From Aptenodytes patagonicus (lineage: Eukaryota > Chordata > Aves > Sphenisciformes > Spheniscidae), in assembly GCF_965638725.1 (NCBI RefSeq), contig NW_027472196.1, positions 1-64,000 on the forward strand: a DNA stretch of 64,000 nt, given 5' to 3'. Shown here piece by piece: positions 23,676-35,483 of this stretch. The position numbers and the translations under genes were made by a program. The notes under the pieces were generated by a model. That model had not been told where the DNA came from, ran no database searches, and saw only the letters and a program-made list of their open reading frames with translations. The first letter of the stretch is position 1. Each line of letters begins with the position of its first letter.

Positions 23676-25670
23676 TAGAATCACAGAATCATAGAATAGT
23701 TTGGGTTGGAAGGGACCTTTGAAGGTCAGCTAGTCCAACCCCCCTGAAGTAAGCAGGGACATCTTCAACTAGATCAGGTTGCTCAGAGCCCCGTCCAACC
23801 TGACCTTGAATGTTTCCAGGCATGGGGCATCTACCACCTCTCTGGGCAACCTGTGCCAGTCTTTCACTGCCCTCACTGTAAAAAGATTTCTCCCTTATAT
23901 CTAGTCTGAATCTACCCTCCTTTAGTTGAAAACCATTACCCCTTGTCCTATTGCAACAGGCCCTGATAAAAAGTTTGTCCCCATCTTTCTTATAAGCCCC
24001 CTTTAAGTATTGAAAGGCCGCAATAAGGTCTCCCTGGAGCCTTCTCTTCTCCAGGCTGAACAACCCCAACTCTCTCAGCCTTTCCTCACAGGAGAGGAGT
24101 TCCATCCCTCTGATCATTTGTGTGGCTCTCCTCTGCACCCGTTCCAACAGGTCCGTGTCTTTCCTGCGCTGAGGGCTCCAGAGCTGGATGCAGTACTCCA
24201 GGTAGGGTCTCACCAGAGCAGAGTAGAGGGGCAGAATCACCTCCCTCGACCTGCTGGCCACACTTCTTTTGATGCAGCCCAGGAGACGGTTGGCTTTCTG
24301 GGCTGCAAGCACCCATTGCCGGCTCACGTCCAGCTTTTCATCCACCAGTACCCCCCAAATCCTTCTCTACAGGGCTGCTCTCAATCCCTTCATCCCCCAG
24401 CCTGTATTGATATCGGGGGTTGCCCCGACCCACGTGCAGGACCTTGCACTTGGCCGCCTTCAACCTCATGAGGTTCACACGGGCCCACTTCAAGAGCTTG
24501 TCCAGGTCCCTCTGGATGGCATCCCGTCCCTCGGGAGTCTCAACCACACCACTCAGCTGGGTGTTATCTGCAAACTTGCTGAGGGTGCACTCGATCCCAC
24601 TGTCTATGTCGTTGATGAAGATATTAAACAGTACTGGTCCCAATACGGACCCCTGAGGGACACCACTCGTCACCAATCTCCATCTGGACATCGAGCCGTT
24701 GACCACTACTCTCTGGATGCGACCATCCAACCAATTCCTTATCCACCAAACAGTCTCCAGTTTAGAGAGAAGGATGTTGTGGGGGACCAGGTCAAAAGCC
24801 TTACAGAAGTCCAGACAGACGTCATCCGTAGCTCTTCCCTTGTCCACTGATGTAGTCGCTCCCTCACAGAAGGCCACCAGGTTGGTGAGGCAGGACTTGC
24901 CCTTGGTGAAGCCATGCTGGCCATCTCAAATCACCTCCCTGTCCTCCAAGTGCCTTAGCATAGCTTCTAGGAGGATCTGTTCCATGATCTTCCCAGGCAC
25001 AGAGGTGAGGCTGACAGGTCGCTAGTTCCCAGGGTCCTCCTTTCTACCCTTTTGAAAAACGCGTGCAATGCTTCCCTTTTTCCAGTCACCAGGGACTTCA
25101 CCTGACTGCCATGACTTTTCAAATATCACGGAGAGTGGCCTGGCAACTTCATCAGCCAACTCCCTCAGGACTCTCAGATGCATCTTGTCAGGTCCCATAG
25201 ACTTAGGCATATTCAGGTTCCTCAGGTGGCCACGAACCTGATCTTCTCTTAACAGTGGGAGAGACTTTGCTCCCCCCATCCCCGTCTTGCAGTCCATCAA
25301 CTCGAGAGGTGCGGGAAGAGAGGTTGCCAGTGAAGACCGAGGCAAAATGGTGCTGAGTACCTCAGCCTTCTCCTCATTTGTTGTTACCGGGGGGGGGGGT
25401 ATGCTTTCTTTGACCTTCCTTTTCTGGCTGACATACCTGCAGAAGCCCTTCTTAATATTCTTTGCGTCCCTTGCCAAGTTCAGCTCCAGCTGCGCCTTGG
25501 CCTCCCCGACCCCATCCCTACACAACCAGGCAACATCCCTATACTCTTCCCAGGATACCTGTCCCTGCTTCCACTGCCTGTGCATTTCCTTCTCGACCTT
25601 TCATTTGACCAGCAACTCTCGATTCATCCATGCTGGTCTCTTGCCTTCCTTTCCTGATATTTACCCTCAA
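23676..25670 (-). mobile_element. CR1 LINE inserted in the plus-strand env
   Basis: The plus strand starts with the reversed CR1 tail (AGAATCACAGAATCATAGAA) and the minus strand then encodes reverse transcriptase. Motifs are [20 protein letters not shown], a FADNTQL box in place of the canonical FADDT, and upstream [18 protein letters not shown]. The 5' limit is near the WMNREL motif around 25620-25670, before the endonuclease, so the copy is 5'-truncated. FADN instead of FADD and frame breaks make it inactive. Confidence 0.92.
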
Positions 25671-26065
25671 TCTGAGCTGAAAAGTGTATTCTAAGTGCAC
25701 TAATAACATCCACACAGTTTAGAGCCAGTATCGCTTCTGCCTCTGTAGCTCCTAGCTACTGATAGCTACGGGAAAAAGTGTTACAGCCCTCTGATAGAAC
25801 GCGGCACTAAGTTCCACCTGGCTCTAAGAGCTTTCATCCCACGGTTAGGGGTTGCAAAACTAGAACGAGCTATTGCAAATGTGTCAGGAGAATTAGAAAA
25901 AGCCATTAATGAAAGCGCAGATAGTATTACAGCCCTACAGGAAGAAATCAAATTATTATCAGAAATGGTAATATGGAATCAATTAGCCCTACACCACCTT
26001 TTAGAAGCACAGGACAGAGTATGTGCATTACTGAATAACAGCTGTTATGGGGTTTCTATGTAAAT
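25671..26065 (+). pseudogene. env: Continuation of the plus-strand env: transmembrane subunit
   Basis: After the CR1 the env frame resumes (25881-26063) with ALQEEIKLLSEMVIWNQLAL, then a CX6CC region reading CALLNNSCY. The second Cys of the final pair is replaced by Tyr, so the usual intersubunit disulfide motif is damaged. The frame stops at 26063 before a membrane anchor. Frame breaks and stops lie upstream around 25740-25860. Confidence 0.78.
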
Positions 26066-26359
26066 CAGGACCACAAAAATGAAGCCAACAGAAACAAGAA
26101 AAAGACTCATTTGGAAATATTACATGAAGTAAGGCAGGGATCTCCCCTAAATCTGTTTGGGTGCTTAACCTCTTGGCTCCCAGACCTAGGTAGAGGACTG
26201 TGAACTAAAAGGATTTGGGTGGTTGTATTCACTACCTTGTTTCTCTTTGTAACTATATATATGTGTCTTTACAGTGTTGTATTACCTTAGGTGCTCGACT
26301 TAGGACTAAACTAATGCATAGTACAGAGTGACCCTGATGGTCAAAAGAAAAGGAGGGAC

Positions 26360-26950
26360 TGTTAGGGAAATCTCATTCCCTAACTATTGTACCAATTAGT
26401 CCTTAGAGTATGAAATGGTATGAACTTGCTTAAGAGAGAGATATATAGTTTACACTGTATACTGCATAGCCATGGTTCAGTCAGCATGACTAAAGGGCCC
26501 CAACTCATTGCAGGTAGGAGAAGGACAGCCCCCACCCTGGAGAAGAAAGGATACCCCTGGACTACCCAGACCACGCCAGCATCCCAGCCCCTCCAACTCC
26601 TCTGTGAAACCCTCCCATGATCTGGCACCAGAGATAAGGAACCAGCAGCAAGCCTGACTCCAGGGACGTCTGGATCCAGAAAGAAGCAGATGGATGATGA
26701 CGCCATAGAATTAGAGTTGCTTTGCAGAACAGCAGTATATGTGTGGGTTAAGTAGCAATTGGTCAAATCATGTTGTACCTGAACGCTTGAAAGGCATAAG
26801 AACCATGTGTAAAACCACATTCGGGGTGCCCCAGCTTGACTGGGACACCTCATGCCCATGAATAGAGAACGACTCTTGCAATTCTATACTTTGCATCCTA
26901 GCCCCTCTCCTCGGACAGCATGGGCCAGTTGCAAAATTTTCATGACAACA
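26360..26950 (+). mobile_element. 3' LTR (family C) of the plus-strand provirus
   Basis: A polypurine tract (AAAAGAAAAGGAGGGAC) ends one base before TGTTAGGGAAATCTC, the expected layout of a 3' LTR. The probable right end is TTTTCATGACAACA. The left end is well fixed and the right end is an estimate, because no 5' LTR is available to compare. Confidence 0.72.
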
Positions 26951-27600
26951 CCCCTCTCCCCACTCTGAAAGTCATTCTCAAAGGCCGAGAATTGCCCCTA
27001 GGGGTGGCCCAGAAGCCTACCATTCAGCGGTGGACACTTTTACCTCCATCATCGCGCTGTCCTCCCAGGAAATGATCGTTCAGGAAGGACTTCCACTGAA
27101 ACCATAACTCCAACAGGACTGCCGCAAGAATATGAGAGCGATGCGCCATCCTCTCCTATGCAAGATGCTCCCCAGTAGTACTTCCCGAGTATGGTTTACA
27201 GATGGAAGTGCCCACTTGAAAAATGGTGTTTGGTTCGGAAAATCCACAGCCATTTCTGCAGACGGAAAAGCAGAGTTAACTGAGGAAATAAAAGGTTCCG
27301 ACCAGTGACCTGAGTCCCGGGCCATCACCTGAACCTTTGAAGCTGGAACCAGAACAGTTTATACCAACTCCGGTGCCGTATGGGCTGGAGTCACCCAGTG
27401 CCTTGGGAATTGGCAAGAGCTGCTGCACTCCCTTCAGAGAAGCTGCAGGCAGGCATTCATCTCCGCTTGTGTTTTGCCTGGGAGAACCAGGATAACAGCA
27501 GTGGCCTCCAGCCTAGTCCGGTATTTGGGCCCTGCATTGCTGCCATCCCAGCACTTAAGAAAAGCAATTAACAATTGCACCTGTGACCGGTACCACCTGC
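26951..27600 (+). pseudogene. pol: Plus-strand retroviral RNase H-like fragment
   Basis: Near 27190 the plus strand encodes VWFTDGSAHLKNGVWFGKS followed by ADGKAELTEE, resembling the first motifs of a retroviral RNase H. A short YTNSGAVWAGV stretch follows near 27360 in another frame. It is short and frameshifted. Which provirus it belonged to is unclear. Confidence 0.6.
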
Positions 27601-28330
27601 TCCTGACCCCTGGTAATATGGTTAGCATAACGAATGCCATTTTTAAGGCAAACAGACAGGATCTGTGACCGAGCTGGTCACGTATCAGTCCCCTTTCCCC
27701 TCCTCATCAGGCCCTGAAGGTCCTGGGCACCAGGCAGACTTCTTCTACCCCTCCCTATCAGCCTCAAGGTTCCTGGGCGCCAGGCTGGCTTCTTCCCTTC
27801 TTACGGGCCTTGAAGGTCCCAGGCACTCGGCCAACCAGGTTGTGATGACCCTGTCACAGAACACGGAAGCACAGCAGCACGCAGAGCACTGTCTATAAAA
27901 TGAAACAGTATGTTTTCCCTCTTCTCCTCTGAGGCCTAATTTGTGGAGGCAACGACAAATGACACCTTCCCCTCCTGCGGGGCAGACGTTTTCCGCCTAG
28001 ATATAACACATAAAATTGGATGGGAATGGCGTGAACCTCACGGAGTCACCTGGGTTCTACACCTGCCCTATAGCCCCACAAATAACAGCACTTAAATAAC
28101 GATGCTTTAATAATGGGCAGGTACTCACCAGGTGCCCAGTGGAATGAGCACATTTTCCTGCTCTCTCCAACCCTTTAAAACTCCCACTCTCAGCCTGTCG
28201 TTTTTCTCACACTGACACGAGAAAAGGGCATACGGAAACCCATTTCTAAATGGGGAATCAAATCCCTTTATCTACCACTGAGTCCCAGGCACCCAACCAA
28301 CCAGGCTGTGATGACCCCCTCACAGAGAAT
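27601..28330 (+). mobile_element. LTR or 3' end of a retroelement (family D), plus copy
   Basis: This segment aligns with the reverse complement of 60000-60335. Shared features are CCCCTGGTAA followed by TTAGCAT, a GGTCAC block, GGTTCCTGG, TGATGACCCTGTCAC and a TATA-like CTATAAAATG at 27894 (CTCTAAAATC in the other copy). I read it as an LTR with a short piece of internal sequence. Its right side abuts purine satellite at about 28330. Confidence 0.6.
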
Positions 28331-29575
28331 TAACAGGAGGACAAACAGGAGGAGGAGAAAAAGAAGACAAACAGGATGAACTGGTGGATGGCAGGAGGAG
28401 GAGGAAGGGGATGAAGAGGATGAGGAACATAGAAAGAGAATGAGAGGAAGGAGGAAGAAGAGAAAGAAAAGGAGGAAGAGGAGGAGAAAGAAGAGATGGA
28501 GGAGGAAGACAAGGAACAGTCAGAAGAGCAACAGGTGGCACAGCACTAGAAGCAGGAGGGGAAGAAGGAAGAGAAGAAGGATGAGCAGGAGGAGGAACAG
28601 AAGACAGAGGAACGAGATACAGAACAGGAGGAGGAGGAGGACGAACATGAGAAAGAAGAGAAAAAAAGAGGAGGAAGAGGAGTAGGATGAGAAGTCTTAT
28701 GAGGAGCGGCTGAGGGAACTGGGGTTGTTTAGTCTGGAGAAAAGGAGGCTCAGGGGAGACCTCATCGCTCTCTACAACTACCTGAAAGGAGGTTGTAGCG
28801 AGGTGGGTGTTGGTCTCTTCTCCCAAGTAACTAGCGATAGGACAAGAGGAAATGGCCTCAAGTTGCGCCAGGGGAGGTTTAGATTGGATGTAAGGAAAAA
28901 TTTCGTTAGTGAAAGAGTGGTTAAACATTGGAATAGGCTGCCCAGGGAAGTGGTTGAGTCCTCATCCATCCCTGGAGGTATTTAAAAGACGAGTAGATGA
29001 GACACTTAGGGACATGGTTTAGTGGGTGGTGGTGTTGGGTCGACGGTTGGACTCGATGATCTTAGAGGTCTTTTCCAACCTCAATGATTCTATGATTCTA
29101 TGATTCTATGAGAAGGAGGAGGAGGAGCTAGAGGGGCAGGAGGAGGAGAAGGAGGAAGGAAAAGGAGAATGAAGAGGACTAGGAATATGAGGAGGAGGAA
29201 GATGAAGAGAAGGAAGAGGAGGATGCCATACAGGATGAAGAGGAACAGAACAAAGAGGAGGCGGTGGAGGAGGCAGGGGAGAAAGAGGAGAAGAAGGAGG
29301 AAAGAAACAAGAAGAGGATGAGCAAGAGGATGAACAGGAGAATAAGGACGATTAACAGGAGAAGGAGGATTAGGATGAAGTTGTAGGGGAGGATGGGAGG
29401 AAGGGGGAGGAAGAAGAGGAGGATGAGGACAACTACAGCAACGACAAACAGGAGGACAGACAGAAGGGGGAGAAGAAGGGGAGAAGAATGACAGTGAAGA
29501 GGAGTAGGAACAGGAGGTGGAGGAAGGCGATCAGGCGGAGGAAGAGGGGGAGGAGAGGAGGAAGCATTGCGAGCT
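28331..29575 (+). repeat. Purine satellite island with a CR1 insertion
   Basis: GGA/GAA-type purine satellite as at the window ends, on both sides of a CR1 tail (28692-29112). No gene is supported in it. Confidence 0.88.
28692..29112 (+). mobile_element. 5'-truncated CR1 inserted in purine satellite
   Basis: Starts abruptly at AGTCTTATGAGGAGCGGCTG, encodes the last ~90 residues of ORF2 ([31 protein letters not shown]) and ends in ATTCTATGATTCTATGATTC. By eye it differs only slightly from 10216-10629, so both belong to one young CR1 subfamily. The array continues on both sides, so it inserted into existing satellite. Confidence 0.92.
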
Positions 29576-30954
29576 AAATGTTCCAAGGCACACATACAGC
29601 AATGTACAATGAGAAATCACAAATAAACATACTTGGGAACGAGTCCCCACAGTCACCTTTTTCTCCTTTTCCCCTTCCAGGTGACACTGGTCAAGCCCCA
29701 GGCACCTGCAGCCGCTCGCTGTACACAACTCCCCTGACGCTGGCTATCTGACACACGTTTAATAAAACAACGCAGCCCCAGAGATTTTGTCTGTTCACCT
29801 TGAGCTGGGGGAAGGTGTGTACGTGGGTGAGGACAATCTGCTTTATCCCTTTAATTTTTATGCCTCAGCAAAACCACTGCAAGTTTCGGACGAGAGGACA
29901 GCACTGAAAATCAAAGGGTAAGCGACCAAGAAGGCTCCAACCACACATTTTCACCTGGTTGCCTTAAAGAAAAACAGAGTTTGGATCCCGATTGCTCACT
30001 TCAGCCTGGATTAGTCCCGTCTCTCATCTGAAAGCTACTGCGTGCCTGGCTGAGGACAGACACAGTCCACTCAGAGAGCAAGGAGAGCTCAACCCTGCAC
30101 TTTCCTTGGTCATGTTTCCTTGGACAACTTATTTGCTGGGTTGCTTGAAAACCTGTAACTGCAAGAATCAGGAAGAAAACCTCCCTGATGAACTTCCCGG
30201 CTGCGGTAAAACCATCCGCTCTCGGTACCCCCATTTCCCAAGAGCCGGCAGCACAGCTTGGGTGGGAGGAAGGCACGAATCAGACCTCGGGGCTGAGAGA
30301 CAAGCACAAGCATCTGCCAAGGGAGCTGCATCCAGCCAGGAGCACTCCCCACTGGCTTCTCTGACAACAAAGCCCTGGTGCGTGCTCCCACCAGGAGGAA
30401 GAAACAACTTCCACTTCCACTTCTGCAAACCCCCATTTATGAAAGACTGTCAACAGAGATGGGGCTGTCCGTGAGCATGAGAACCACATGAAGGCCAGAA
30501 GACAGCAAAGGCACCTGGTCTGACTCCACCAGAGCATGCCTGCTCCAAAGCGTGGCAGCCTCCTTTCAGAGAGGAGGCAACTCTACCTCCCCCTGCCCTG
30601 CTAGCGTGAAACATCGGTCTCCAGATGTCAGGGCTCGGGCTGGCGACACTTGGGGTAGCAGCAGGAACACTTTGGCGTATATGCAAAGTGTTCCCAGAGC
30701 TTTCTGCTGGCATTTGCACAGCTCACAGCCCAGGACAGAAGTGTCTGTGAACACCACGTGCTTTTCAGTTTGCCTTCCCAGACCAAGCCAAGCTGTGATA
30801 CAAGAGCTTTGGTCCTCCCTGTCTCCCAAGGAAAGCTAGAAATGGCATTATCACCATCGAGCTCCTGTGGGATATAAAGAAAACCTGTCAGGCAGCAGCT
30901 GCATCCTGTTGCGTAGGCCTTGAACTAGCCCTGGGAAAAAGCTGACCAGCAGAT
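29576..30954. other. Non-repetitive stretch, no recognised gene
   Basis: Mixed-composition sequence. The plus-strand frame at 29992-30474 and its minus-strand overlaps have no domain, and I could not build exons. An AATAAA lies near 29759. Nothing is called. Confidence 0.4.
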
Positions 30955-31427
30955 TGTGCTACATAAGAAAAAGCTGCTCTGTAAAGATGCCTTCAAAGAC
31001 TTGCGCAAGCGAACTTGACCGACAGTGACCTCGCCTATACAAGTGAGTCTATTGTTCGAAGAAACCAGACGGTTTCTAATGAATTTTCTAACCAGCTAAT
31101 GAATATGCATTAAGTGTGCTTCCACGGGGGGGGGCAGCAGGGAGGGTGGGGGTTGTGTGTACAAATACTCAAAAGTGAATGGTAACAGGCGATGTCATGG
31201 CCAAAGCCAATAGGTTTTTTAGACTGTAAAAATGAATATGTGAGTTGCCTTAAGATTGCATATAAGGAATCAAGAACTGTAACGCGGGGGTCCTTCTCGG
31301 GCTCCCAGCCGAGAGGCACCTTTATGGCCAGCAATAAAAAGGGGGTTTAGTTAGTCTGTACATCTGCTGCCTTCTTTCCCGTACCCACGCATGAACTAGA
31401 AGTGCAAGCAAACCCATTTCGGTAGAA
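30955..31427 (+). mobile_element. Solo LTR, family B
   Basis: Begins TGTGCTACATAAGAAAAAGC, contains TATA-like GCATATAAGG and an AATAAA before the R/U5 part, and ends near GGTAGAA by alignment with the provirus LTR at 18820-19304. It shares GAACTTGACCGACAGTGA and CCCAGCCGAGAG with that LTR. There is no adjacent coding sequence, so it is a solo LTR. I saw no target duplication. Confidence 0.75.
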
Positions 31428-32156
31428 GTTCAGGTCAACATTTAAACAGCCAAAATTCTGAATAGTTACGCTGACCCTTACTTAGATATTTATTTTATCT
31501 TCCTTTGATACGTAACTAATCATATTCCCTCCTACCCACAGTCTTTCCTCCCAGCCACACAGCTCTCCTACATAAGAAACATAAGCTACATAAGCTACAA
31601 AAGAAAAAAAAAAAAACCTGCTTTGGTGAACACCAAAACATCCTTTCTCAAACTCTTCATTGCCCCATCTGAGAGTCAAGGGACAGGATCTCCTAAAGGC
31701 TCTTTCACAGGCACTGCCCTGACAACCCCCCACTGCTGCTCTACTAGTGCACAAAGAGGTTAGGAAGAGGTTCATTTTTAAGTCTACATAGACAGTTTCT
31801 GAAACTAGACGAGTCGTTTTTAACGAGGATAAGCCCTTTGCCTTGCATCTGGCAACCAACAGGGATGTGGACCCAGCAGCACAGACCCCTGCCATACACA
31901 AAGCACCACCCTACGCACAGGGAAAGCACGACAAGTCAGACGTGGTACCCAGTAACAACAAAAAACGGCTCTTCACATCAGTGCTCTGGATGATCAGGTT
32001 AGTTCTTTTAGTCAGACACAGAAATCGGAAGTGATTTCTTCTTCTTTTGCTGAAGTAGGCTTTTAAGTAGATATTGCCAAAGAATGCAAAAACAACCAAA
32101 ACCAGTTACAGCAGGTACTCTCATCCTCACTAGATGCATATCATTGAAGTGTTTCG
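31428..32156. other. Unassigned AT-rich stretch
   Basis: No recognised gene or element. A run of A near 31600 and short frames only. Confidence 0.4.
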
Positions 32157-33520
32157 TAGAATCACAGAATCATAGAATGGTTTGGGTCGGAAGGGACCTT
32201 AAAGATCACCTAGTTCCAACCCCCCTGCCATGGGCAGGGACACCTTCCGCTAGAACAGGTTGCTCAAAGCCCCGTCCAACCTGACCTTGAACACTTCCAG
32301 GGATGGGGCACCCACAACTTCTCTGGGCAACCTGTTCCAGTGCCTCACCACCCTCACAGTGAAGAATTTCTTCCTTCCATCTCATCTAAATCTACCCTCT
32401 TTCAGTGTAAAGCCATTACCCCTGTCCGATCACTACATGCCCTTGTAAAAAGTCCCTCTCCAGCTTTCTTGCAGGACTGGAAGGCTGCTATAAGGTCTCC
32501 ACGGAGCCTTCTCTTCTCCAGGCTGAACAACCCCAACTCTCTCAGCCTGTCTTCAGAGGAGAGGTGCTCCAGCCCTCTGATCATCTTCGTGGCCCTCCTC
32601 TGGACTCACTCCAACAGGTCCATGCCCTTCTTATGCTGGGGGCCTCAGAGCTGAACGCAGCACCCCAGCTGGGGTCTCACCAGAGCGCAGTAGAGGGGCA
32701 GAATCACCTCCCTCGACCTGCTGGCCACGCTTCTTTTGATGCAGCCCAGGACAGAGTTGGCTTTCCGGGCTGCAAGCGCACATTACCGGCTCATGTTGAG
32801 CTTCTCATCAACCAACACCCCCAAGTCCTTCTCCACAGGGCCGCTCTCAATCCATTCTCCACCCAGCCTGTATTCGTGCTTGGGATTGCCCTGACCCAGG
32901 CGCAAGGGCCTTGCACTTGGCCTCGTTGAACTTCATGAGGTTCGCATGGGCCCACCTCTCAAGCCTCTCAAGGTCCCTCTGGATGGCATCCCTTCCCTCC
33001 AGCGTGTCGACCGCACCACACAGCTTGGTGTTGTCGGCAAACTTGCTGAGGGTGCACTCAGTCCCACTGTCTATGTCACTGACAAAGATGTTAAACAGCG
33101 CCGGTCCCAATACCGACCCCTGAGGAACACCACTCGTCACTGGTCTCTACTTGGGCATCGAGCCGTTGACCACAACTCTTTGAGTGTGACCGTCCAGCCA
33201 ATTCCTTATCCACCGAGTGGGCCACCCATCAAATCCATGTCTCTCCAATTTAGAGAGAAGGATGGCGTGCGGGTCAAAGGCTTTGCACAAGTCCAGGTAG
33301 ATGACGTCAGTTGCTCTTCCCTTATGCACCAACACTGTAACCCCGTCGCAGAAGGCCACCAAATTTGTCAGGCAGGATTTGCCCTTAGTGAAGCCATGTT
33401 GGCTGTCACCAATCACCTCCTTATTTTCCATGTGCCTTAGTATAGTTTCCAGGAGGATCTGCTCCATGATCTTGCCAGGCACAGAGGTGAGACTGACTGG
33501 CCTCACATTCTCTTCTCTAC
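32157..33520 (-). mobile_element. CR1 LINE fragment
   Basis: The plus strand opens with TAGAATCACAGAATCATAGA, the reversed CR1 tail. The minus strand encodes reverse transcriptase: [15 protein letters not shown], the [11 protein letters not shown] box, [15 protein letters not shown] and, at the left end of the protein, [16 protein letters not shown]. It is 5'-truncated within the RT domain and frameshifted. It is the same general type as 23676-25670. Confidence 0.92.
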
Positions 33521-34929
33521 TCTAAAGGGTCCCCACTTGAGATGCGTTTGAGTTACATTACCGTTAAACATACACCACTACCAGACACTTCTCTAGACTG
33601 AAGGCTGACAGCAGTGTGCAAGGACAGTCCTTTCTGCACATCTCACTCCGGGGTAGAAATCCTAGAGACTTCCTTTAAGGACAGAAATCCAAAGAGCTAC
33701 AATAAGCTTTTTAAATCAAGCACAGCAAATAAAAAGCAAGCAAACAAACAAAAAACAACAGGTAAACCTCTGAGGCACCAAGGAGGAACAGAAGGTCTCC
33801 CGTTAAGTCCACTACCCCTCACAAAACAGACAAGTGGTTTAAAGAGATGCCTGCAAAGAAACCGTGGACGGAAGATAACCCTGATAACTCCAGTACAAGC
33901 GACCAACGTGCAAACAGCAGCACTGACCCTTCTGCTCCTCCTACAAGCTCTTTGCCAGCCATGTGAAGAGGCAAATGCAAGGATGATTGAATCAGATCTG
34001 ACAAGAATTGCCCCCCAAAACCCAAAACGATCAAGAAATCTATTTGAAATACGGATTCACATCCACTATCGTGGATGATGAACCTCACCCTAAGCACACG
34101 TTGTGCCTTGAGATACGAGCTAAGGACTGCATGAAGTCACCACCACGAGCAGACATTCAAACCCAAAGCATCCAGAACACGCAGACAAACCTCCACCATT
34201 TTTTCAGCAATGTTTCAAGTCACGCATTACTCAGTCCAGCACTTTATGAAATGTCACTAAACTTAACGATAGCAGCCTCTTGGCAGGTTTCTTACTCAAA
34301 AGCAAAAACCAAAAAGCCACGTACCCTTGGGGAAACCCTTGTCCTTCCGTGTGGCTGGTGTCTTCCCATGGCTCTTCCTCAAGGCAGGAGAAATGACCAT
34401 GACTTTGGAAGTCCACATAAATTCAGAAGTACACTTAGTCTTCTGGCAGTCATTACCTATGGGCCAGAAGCCCTCTCACCCCTCCCCAGAAGTGCTCGTC
34501 AGTCATCTGGCAGTCATTCTCCATGAACCGCAAGTCCTCCATACCTACCTACCTACAGACCTACCTACCTACTGACTCTCCAGAAATGAGTCGGACCGCA
34601 CCACAAGTGACACTGCCCGACCTGCTGCAGACATATTAGACCAGAAATGATGGTTTCAAGACAGACAACACAACACAATCCACCAGCACAGCAAAAAATC
34701 AACCAGAAGAAACACTGTACACAAACCAAAGGTCCCTATCCAAACCCTTAAAAGGCAAACAAGCCAAAAAAGGACTCTCCACTAAAGCAGACCACGCAGA
34801 ACACAAGAGAAGGTAAAAATAACCTAACCCCAGGAACCCATGGCCAACAAACCCACATTCTGTCCACAACAATGACATGCTTTAATCCTAACTCGCTTAA
34901 ACTCTGGCATACCATAACCCTGCCACCCC
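33521..34929. other. Unassigned stretch with a short CTAC tract
   Basis: No gene is supported. A short CCTA/CTAC microsatellite lies at about 34539-34572. Just before the next LTR, and again after it, come short units like CATAACCCTGCC or TAACCCTAGCA. Confidence 0.45.
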
Positions 34930-35483
34930 TGTCGTGGTTTAATCTCAGTCGGCAACTAAGCACCACGCAGCCGCTCGCTCACTCCCTCCCACCCGGTGGG
35001 ATGGGGGAGAGAATTGGAAGAGCACAAGTGAGAAAAACTCGTGGGTTGAGATAAAAACAGTTTAATAATTGAAATAAAATGATAATAATAATAATATTGT
35101 AATAATATGATAATAATAATACTACACAAAGCAAGTGATGCACAGTACAATCACTCACCACCCACCGACTGATGCCCAGCCAGTCCCCGAGCAGCGCCCC
35201 CCCCGCCAGCTTTCCCCAGTTTATGTACTGAGCATGACGTCACATGGTATGGAATGTCCCTTTGGCCAGTTTGGCTGTGCCCCCTCCCAGCTTCTTGTGC
35301 ACCTCCAGCCTTCTCAGTCAGTAGAGCATGGGAAGCTGAAAAGTCCTTGGCTAGTGTAAGCATTACCTAGCAACAACTAAAACATCGGTGCGTTATCAAC
35401 TTTGTTCTCATCCTAAATCCAAAACACTGTACCAGCTACTAGGAAGGAAATTAACTCTATCTATCCCTGACGAAACCAGGAAA
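34930..35483 (-). mobile_element. Solo LTR, family A, perfect 5-bp target duplication
   Basis: Reads in the minus direction, from TGTCGTGGTTTAATCTCAG to GACGAAACCAGGAAA on the plus strand (the final CA has become AA). ACCCC lies at 34925-34929 and 35484-35488, a perfect 5-bp duplication. It sits inside a small CCCTAGCA-type repeat. Confidence 0.92.

Noticed and set aside
24010..24850. Plus-strand frames of 153 and 193 codons
   Set aside because: Antisense shadow of the CR1 reverse transcriptase on the minus strand.
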